64,000 bases of DNA from Parabacteroides sp. PFB2-10 (lineage in GTDB: Bacteria > Bacteroidota > Bacteroidia > Bacteroidales > Tannerellaceae). Position numbers and translations under genes: made by a program. The DNA is taken from contig NZ_JARXWI010000011.1 of the NCBI RefSeq assembly GCF_029893085.1, positions 20,035-84,034 on the forward strand, in the 5' to 3' direction. Positions within the stretch are counted from its first letter, which is position 1, and each line of letters opens with the position of its first letter. The notes under the pieces are model-generated. The model was given only the letters and a program-made list of their open reading frames with translations. It was not told the origin of the DNA and did no database searches. Below are positions 59,923 through 64,000 of this stretch, piece after piece.

Positions 59923-59952
59923 ATGACAATTACAAAGAAGGATTTGGTGTAG
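59923..59952 (+). CDS. Possible leader peptide MTITKKDLV
   Basis: A nine-codon ATG frame starting a few bases after the predicted transcription start and ending just as the first leader helix begins (59951). Position suggests attenuation control; no ribosome-binding site is evident, so support is weak. Confidence 0.3.
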   Translation: MTITKKDLV

Positions 59953-60100
59953 TAAATAAGTTCCGGCGTCCTGTCGAACTTATCCCTTAGTATTTACTCA
60001 GGCATGGTCTTGCCGGAGTTATTTTCATATCTATATAATAATCACTTATGACTTGCGATGGGCGTATGACGTTCCTATCCCGGTGTCATAATAATAACAT
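59951..60100 (+). promoter_or_regulatory. Structured leader RNA upstream of the methyltransferase
   Basis: The outer helix is AGTAAATA (59951-59958) with TATTTACT (59991-59998). The inner helix is AAGTTC (59958-59963) with GAACTT (59976-59981). A CCGGC (59963-59967) can pair with GCCGG at 60012-60016 outside that stem. A last hairpin, TATGAC with GTCATA (60065-60090), ends 19 bases before the ATG. I know no riboswitch class that fits. Confidence 0.5.
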
Positions 60101-60109
60101 GAAACAATC

Positions 60110-60886
60110 ATGAGTAACGAAAACAAAACAATATACGATTTCGACTTTAGTTTAATCTGCGAATACTTCGCACAAGTAGAACGTCAGGGGCCGGGCAGTC
60201 CCGAAACGACCCGTCAGGCGTTGGACTTTATCGACAACCTGACCGAGGATTCCCGCATTGCCGATATCGGCTGCGGCACAGGAGGACAGACCATTACGCT
60301 GGCGCAATATGTGCCGGGCAAGATCACCGCGCTCGACCTCTTCCCCGATTTTATTCAGATCTTCAACCGGAACGCAGAGTGTCTGGGTCTGCAAAGTCGC
60401 ATGAAAGGCATTGTCGGTTCCATGACTGATCCCCTTCCCTTTGAAAAAGAATCGCTCGACCTATTGTGGTCGGAAGGAGCTATCTACAACATCGGCTTCG
60501 AACGCGGACTGAACGAATGGAATCAGTACCTAAAGAAAGGCGGTTACATTACCGTATCGGAAGCCTCGTGGTTTACCGATGAGCGTCCCGATGAGATCAA
60601 CGAGTTCTGGATGTCGAGCTATCCGGAGATCGATACAATTCCCAACAAGGTCGCCCAAATGCAACAGGCAGGCTACGTTCCAGTGGCCACCTTTGTCATC
60701 CCCGAAACCTGTTGGACGGAACACTTTTTCGCTCCATGCCACAAGGCGCAGGACGATTTCCTGAAGAAGTATCCCGGCAACGAGACGGTAGAGAGCCTGA
60801 TATACAACCAACGCCGCGAAGAGGTTCTGTACAACAAATACAAAGCCTTTTATGGTTATGCGTTCTATATCGGGAAAAAGATTTAA
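60110..60886 (+). CDS. Class I SAM-dependent methyltransferase
   Basis: 258 residues. The SAM motif I is RIADIGCGTGGQTITLAQY, with LDLFPDFIQIF carrying the acidic ribose-binding residue. SMTDPLPFEKESLDLLWSEGAIYNIGFERGL is typical of small-molecule methyltransferases. The C-terminal KYKAFYGYAFYIGKK closes the fold. Substrate unknown. The long structured leader and possible leader peptide suggest inducible expression. The GNAT gene follows 27 bases later. Confidence 0.88.
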   Translation: MSNENKTIYDFDFSLICEYFAQVERQGPGSPETTRQALDFIDNLTEDSRIADIGCGTGGQTITLAQYVPGKITALDLFPDFIQIFNRNAECLGLQSRMKGIVGSMTDPLPFEKESLDLLWSEGAIYNIGFERGLNEWNQYLKKGGYITVSEASWFTDERPDEINEFWMSSYPEIDTIPNKVAQMQQAGYVPVATFVIPETCWTEHFFAPCHKAQDDFLKKYPGNETVESLIYNQRREEVLYNKYKAFYGYAFYIGKKI

Positions 60887-60913
60887 TGAATTACACACAA
60901 ACGTATAAAAGAG

Positions 60914-61486
60914 ATGAAACAAGTAAAAGACATCCAAATCAGAGAAACAAACACGAACGACTTCGACGACATCATGGCGATTGAAAAGCAAGCCTTTGGC
61001 TACGACAAAGAGGCCCAATTAGCGGCCGACCTTTTGGCTGATAAAACCGCAGAGCCTATAGTCTCCTTGCTCGCTTTTTATCAGGGAGAGGCAGTCGGGC
61101 ACATCCTGTTTACCCGAACCTATTTCGACAAGCAGGAAGCACAGCCGATGATGCACATACTCGCCCCCTTGGCTGTCAAGCCGGAATACCAACGGCAAGG
61201 CATAGGCGGCATGTTGATCGAAGCAGGCATCGAGAAGCTGCGTGAGAAAGCCTCTACCCTCGTCTTTGTGTTAGGCCATGCGGACTACTACCCGAAGTAT
61301 GGCTTTCTGCCCGACGCCGCCCGGTTGGGTTATCCGGCTCCTTATCCGATCGCGGAAGAATACAGTGACTACTGGATGGTTCAGGCAATCGACCCGAAAG
61401 GATTTGAAATCGAAAAAGGAAAGATTCGCTGTTGCGACGAGTTGAACAAACCCGAACATTGGAGGGATGATGAATCAGATAGGTAG
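60914..61486 (+). CDS. GNAT family N-acetyltransferase (YhbS-like)
   Basis: 190 residues: IQIRETNTNDFDDIMAIEKQAFGYDKEAQLAADLL, LAPLAVKPEYQRQGIGGMLIEAGIEKLRE (acetyl-CoA loop QRQGIGG) and VFVLGHADYYPKYGFLPDA. The LGHADYYPKYGF block places it with the YhbS-like subgroup. Acceptor unknown. Co-transcribed with the methyltransferase; a strong terminator follows. Confidence 0.9.
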   Translation: MKQVKDIQIRETNTNDFDDIMAIEKQAFGYDKEAQLAADLLADKTAEPIVSLLAFYQGEAVGHILFTRTYFDKQEAQPMMHILAPLAVKPEYQRQGIGGMLIEAGIEKLREKASTLVFVLGHADYYPKYGFLPDAARLGYPAPYPIAEEYSDYWMVQAIDPKGFEIEKGKIRCCDELNKPEHWRDDESDR

Positions 61487-61522
61487 TTGAATTTCAATAT
61501 TCATCGGTAAAAATATCCATAT

Positions 61523-61562
61523 AAAAGCACCTGGCAAAATCGATTGCCAGGTGCTTTTTTTG
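61523..61562 (+). terminator. Intrinsic terminator after the methyltransferase-GNAT operon
   Basis: AAAAGCACCTGGCAA and TTGCCAGGTGCTTTT form a perfect 15-bp stem with a 6-base loop, running into a T8 tract. Confidence 0.92.
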
Positions 61563-61564
61563 CC

Positions 61565-61745
61565 CTTTGGGAAACAAACCCAAAATAGCAAAATGATATT
61601 TTGCCGGGAGAATTTCATCAAAAACCCAGGACTTTGTAAAAAAAGTCCCGGGAGTTAGTATTTGTTAACAATTGAAGTGTAAGCAAAAGAGGGCAATTTT
61701 AACTAAAACGCGACTCTTTTGCTTACACTTCGATTTTAGGAATAT
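61565..61745 (-). repeat. Diverged dispersed repeat, copy C (inverted orientation)
   Basis: Read on the - strand it shows the same order as copies A and B: a GTAAGCAAAA/TTTTGCTTAC hairpin, then GTTA, CTCCCGGGA and AAAGTCC. Its hairpin (61674-61731) has a perfect 18-bp stem, GAAGTGTAAGCAAAAGAG with its complement, longer than in A or B. No gene is evident in 61487-62093. Confidence 0.6.
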
Positions 61746-61855
61746 TCTCTCAATGTATAGGCAGTGTAAACCAGAAATAAATGGTGAATAGGTTACTGAA
61801 CTCTGTCTTTTGGGGGCTATTTTATGGCGTTTTCGCCAGCCAAAGGCAATAAAAA

Positions 61856-61897
61856 AAGTCCCACAATATGCTGATATTGTAGGACTTGTCTGTTTTT
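61856..61897. terminator. Hairpin, probable bidirectional terminator
   Basis: AAGTCCCACAATAT and ATATTGTAGGACTT pair (one mismatch) around a GCTG loop, with an A-run before and TGTTTTTTGT after. Confidence 0.6.
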
Positions 61898-61989
61898 TGT
61901 CGCCTTTTGGCTTTTCTTTCCAGCGGAGAGAGAGGGAACGTTTGTTCCTTTCCAACCGCTTGATATATAAGCCTTACTTATCCCTAAAA

Positions 61990-62046
61990 TTAGACCCTCC
62001 CCGATTTGTGCTTTGAAAGAGTTCTGTGATTTGCACCGCATTTCAT
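61990..62046 (-). other. Tiny ORF behind a -7 box
   Basis: An 18-residue frame (MKCGANHRTLSKHKSGRV) begins 7 bases after a - strand TACTTTTG box (62054-62061) similar to those at 54712 and 59869. It may mark a short transcript ending at the 61856 hairpin. Coding status is unproven. Confidence 0.2.
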
Positions 62047-62093
62047 ATATCTACAAAAGTAGCGAATTCCTCTGAATTCACAAGTGTTTATTC

Positions 62094-63077
62094 TTAATTG
62101 TCTATTTTAACCGCCCAGTTTATATCCGTAAGTCGTGTTCGTATTTTTTTCAAAGTCTCCAAGACTGCTTGCTCATCTGGCAACTCTCCGTAAACAAGAT
62201 TGCGAAAATCTCCGGTATAAGTATTCTTCAACTCACCCCACACACTCTCTGTATCATTAAAAATTAGTGATTCAGCTGGGTGATGAACCAACCACTGATT
62301 ATTGTTCTTAAAACTGCGAACATCATCATTAGCAACCTTAATCAACATTTCATCGAAAGCAGAACTATTGAAAAAATCATTAAATTCTCTCTGAGATAAT
62401 AGTTTGTGCAGATCGTATGTGTGCCTAATCTTATTTTTCAAATCCTGTATCGGCATTTCTCCATATGAAAACCGAACCAGGCTCATAATCTTTTCACAGA
62501 TTGTACGAGTCGTTTCCAGTACTTCAACTTCAAATGGAAGCAAGGCATATTCTTCTGCAATGGAATTCTGGCCATTATCAAGCATCATTTCACCCACAAA
62601 TGAGACAATGTTTTTTTTGCTGTAAGGCTCATAATATCCTAACCATGTTGCTTCCAACACAATTACATCCCTTACCTGACCATAGTTTCCCTCAAAAAGT
62701 TGATTGTAGGTATGCGCAGTTTTCCGAATCATTCCTCTTTTGTGAGTAATACCTTCAATCTCGACTTCCGGTAATTCATCTTCGATCAATTTCCCAATTG
62801 CTTTGAGTTTTGATTTCAGCTTATTATCTGTTTCACCCTCATGCCTCAATACGACGAGGTCAATATCTTCTGAGAAGCGTTCTATCATCTTGTAGCACTT
62901 CGATAAAGCGGTGCCACCTTTGAAAATTGTATCTTGACCAATTTCGCTATGGAATATCTTGTACAATACGAATGTTACCCAATAATCTTTCTCGATATAA
63001 ATCGGAGGCAAATCCATTCTCTGTGCAGTAACAAGAATGGCATCGCGGAATAATTCTTTGTTTAGGTGCAGTTTCAT
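62094..63077 (-). CDS. abiEii: AbiEii/AbiGii-type nucleotidyltransferase toxin
   Basis: 327 residues of the type IV abortive-infection toxin family. The nucleotidyltransferase core is FKGGTALSKCYKMIERFSEDIDLVV (GG, then SEDIDL with the metal Asp pair), near residues 53-76. YAL(L)PFEVEVLETTRTICEKIMSLVRFSYG and HTYDLHKLL are the conserved C-terminal blocks. Related toxins transfer nucleotides to tRNA acceptor ends and arrest growth during phage infection. It overlaps its antitoxin gene by 4 bases. Confidence 0.9.
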   Translation of the reverse strand: MKLHLNKELFRDAILVTAQRMDLPPIYIEKDYWVTFVLYKIFHSEIGQDTIFKGGTALSKCYKMIERFSEDIDLVVLRHEGETDNKLKSKLKAIGKLIEDELPEVEIEGITHKRGMIRKTAHTYNQLFEGNYGQVRDVIVLEATWLGYYEPYSKKNIVSFVGEMMLDNGQNSIAEEYALLPFEVEVLETTRTICEKIMSLVRFSYGEMPIQDLKNKIRHTYDLHKLLSQREFNDFFNSSAFDEMLIKVANDDVRSFKNNNQWLVHHPAESLIFNDTESVWGELKNTYTGDFRNLVYGELPDEQAVLETLKKIRTRLTDINWAVKIDN

Positions 63078-63799
63078 TCTATGTTCCAGTTGTTAATGGT
63101 TGGTAAGACAGACTTCTTTATGCCTAATTCAAACTTAGTAAGCGGATTAAGACTCTGTTTTAGTTTGTTTGTACTTACTTGATTGTTAATATTTTCCAAG
63201 ATAGCACCCAGCAGAGCTTTTACTCGTGGTGGATATGACAAAGCATATTTTATCATTTCAGCAATCTGCTTATCACTTAATTTATTGATTAAACTACTTA
63301 AAATAACAATACTGTTGTCTGGCGAAGCATCGGGTATGCGTTTTATATCCTTGAGGGCATCGAGCAACTCCAGCAATTTGTAATTGGCATCTGTTACATC
63401 AACGTAGCTTTTTACCGTATCAATTTTTAATGCACCTTTATTAACCGAAATACGCCTATCACGGCTAGCAATCTTAATTCGAAAAGCTACCTGTGTGGTC
63501 AATTTAAGTCTGCTATAAAGAGAATATCCGGTTTCGTATGCAACTCGCTTCCCATCCTCGAAAAGATAAGGACGTAACATCTCAGTATAATCCGGCTTTA
63601 GTTCTCCAAAAACTGTTTGTTTAGGCTTATAAAAAACACCTTTGGACATCTTTTTTATCAAACCTTCTTTTTGCAGACGTTCCAACGCTTTAGCTGCTGT
63701 GACATAATCTTCTTTAGCAATGAGCAAGTCAGAGTAGCCAAAAGTTTTACCCTCTGGAAACTTATTTATCCTTGTTCGTATTTCACTTGCTAATGACAT
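63074..63799 (-). CDS. abiEi: AbiEi-like antitoxin / DUF6088 family protein
   Basis: 241 residues. An N-terminal winged helix (FGYSDLLIAKEDYVTAAKALERLQKEGLIKKMSKGVFYKPK, about 20-62) binds DNA and is followed by a C-terminal antitoxin domain (GYSLYSRLKLTTQVAFRIKIASRDRRI; SSLINKLSDKQIAEMIKYALSYPPRVKALLGAIL). It should neutralise AbiEii and repress the pair. The ATG lies four bases after the -7 box, so the message is probably leaderless. Confidence 0.85.
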   Translation of the reverse strand: MSLASEIRTRINKFPEGKTFGYSDLLIAKEDYVTAAKALERLQKEGLIKKMSKGVFYKPKQTVFGELKPDYTEMLRPYLFEDGKRVAYETGYSLYSRLKLTTQVAFRIKIASRDRRISVNKGALKIDTVKSYVDVTDANYKLLELLDALKDIKRIPDASPDNSIVILSSLINKLSDKQIAEMIKYALSYPPRVKALLGAILENINNQVSTNKLKQSLNPLTKFELGIKKSVLPTINNWNIE

Positions 63800-63803
63800 G
63801 GTA

Positions 63804-63811
63804 CAAAGATA
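63804..63811 (-). promoter_or_regulatory. -7 box of abiE, leaderless
   Basis: The - strand reads TATCTTTG, four bases before the ATG. Confidence 0.7.
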
Positions 63812-63824
63812 CGAATGTTTTTAG

Positions 63825-63858
63825 AATGTCAAGTTTATTACACAAAAAACATGACATT
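63825..63858 (-). promoter_or_regulatory. Candidate AbiEi operator
   Basis: AATGTCA (63825-63831) and TGACATT (63852-63858) are perfectly inverted, 20 bases apart, placed just upstream of the abiE -7 box. Antitoxins of this family are known to bind inverted repeats in their promoter. Confidence 0.5.
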
Positions 63859-63911
63859 TTGTATAGGGGGAATTGCAAATAGGCAGATAACCTATTGTAA
63901 TAGGTTGGAAA

Positions 63912-64000
63912 TTCCATTGAACGTGACCCCCTTCGGCCAATTTAAACTGACCCCTTAAAGTTGCGTTTCAAAACGTGGTCATTTTTGTAGTTGTTTTTGA
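63912..64000. mobile_element. Possible terminus of an insertion sequence (cut by the window end)
   Basis: Repeated TGACCCC motifs (GTGACCCCCTT, CTGACCCCTT, then GTGGTCATTTTTG) resemble the multiple terminal repeats of IS21-family elements. No transposase is in the window, so this is tentative. Confidence 0.3.

Noticed and set aside
61665..62041. Two overlapping - strand frames of 96 and 74 residues
   Set aside because: They cross repeat copy C and the terminator-like hairpin; composition looks like translated repeats.

Overview
The window looks like chromosomal DNA of a gut-type Bacteroidales bacterium, most likely a Parabacteroides relative. The genus is inferred from gene content and style and was not confirmed by a search. 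Supporting signs are Bacteroidetes -7 promoter boxes (TAnnTTTG) ahead of many genes, a type-B C-terminal domain of the type IX secretion kind, a type III glutamine synthetase, a BtuG-type cobalamin lipoprotein, acidic lipoprotein export signals, several 6-bladed beta-propeller lipoproteins and a GH95 fucosidase. No rRNA, tRNA, CRISPR array or complete insertion sequence was seen.

Layout. 0-9.5 kb: an HU-like DNA-binding protein beside a 22-bp tandem array, then a + strand run of housekeeping genes (secreted T9SS-type protein, lytic transglycosylase, uvrA, priA). 9.5-15.3 kb: a tyrosine phosphatase, then a cobalamin-riboswitch operon with a BtuB-type receptor, BtuG-type surface lipoprotein and BtuF-type binding protein. 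15.3-17.3 kb: surE-lpxB. 17.5-25.4 kb: an AT-rich block with a short AraC-type regulator and five beta-propeller genes, one frameshifted, plus a tiny remnant. 25.5-31.3 kb: glutamine synthetase III, a TPM/LemA pair, trmB and an Mrp ATPase. 31.3-39.8 kb (- strand): MATE transporter, a BtuD/BtuC-type ABC pair, a DUF4468-type protein, GH95 alpha-fucosidase and an MsbA-like exporter. 40.6-49.1 kb: an eight-gene + strand operon (acyltransferase, ketosynthase, ACP, MMPL exporter, FAD oxidoreductase, LolA-like carrier, two hotdog dehydratases). It resembles aryl-polyene/flexirubin clusters but has no starter-supply genes here. 49.1-61.5 kb: an accessory region of small detoxification and regulatory genes (DJ-1, three VOC proteins, YdeI, acetyltransferases, AraC regulators, an Fpg-like protein, DUF5131, a methyltransferase). 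62-63.8 kb: an AbiE-type toxin-antitoxin pair. The window ends in a possible insertion-sequence terminus.

How it works together. The cobalamin genes are split: the outer-membrane and periplasmic parts are at 10-15 kb and a candidate inner-membrane ABC pair is at 33-35 kb. The 54-60 kb stretch shows clear regulatory logic. An AraC gene and a VOC gene share a 17-bp promoter motif at identical spacing, but are separated by a small four-helix-bundle gene flanked by inverted repeats. An acetyltransferase near 54 kb and another near 59.8 kb share a 42-bp promoter. Three genes appear leaderless.

Non-coding repeats are prominent: two unrelated arrays with a 22-bp period, and a composite hairpin repeat at about 23.5, 40.3 and 61.7 kb. 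The strongest candidates for something undescribed are the polyene-like operon without starter genes, the composite repeat with exchangeable palindromic cassettes, the structured leader before the 60 kb methyltransferase, and the shared-promoter network at 54-60 kb.
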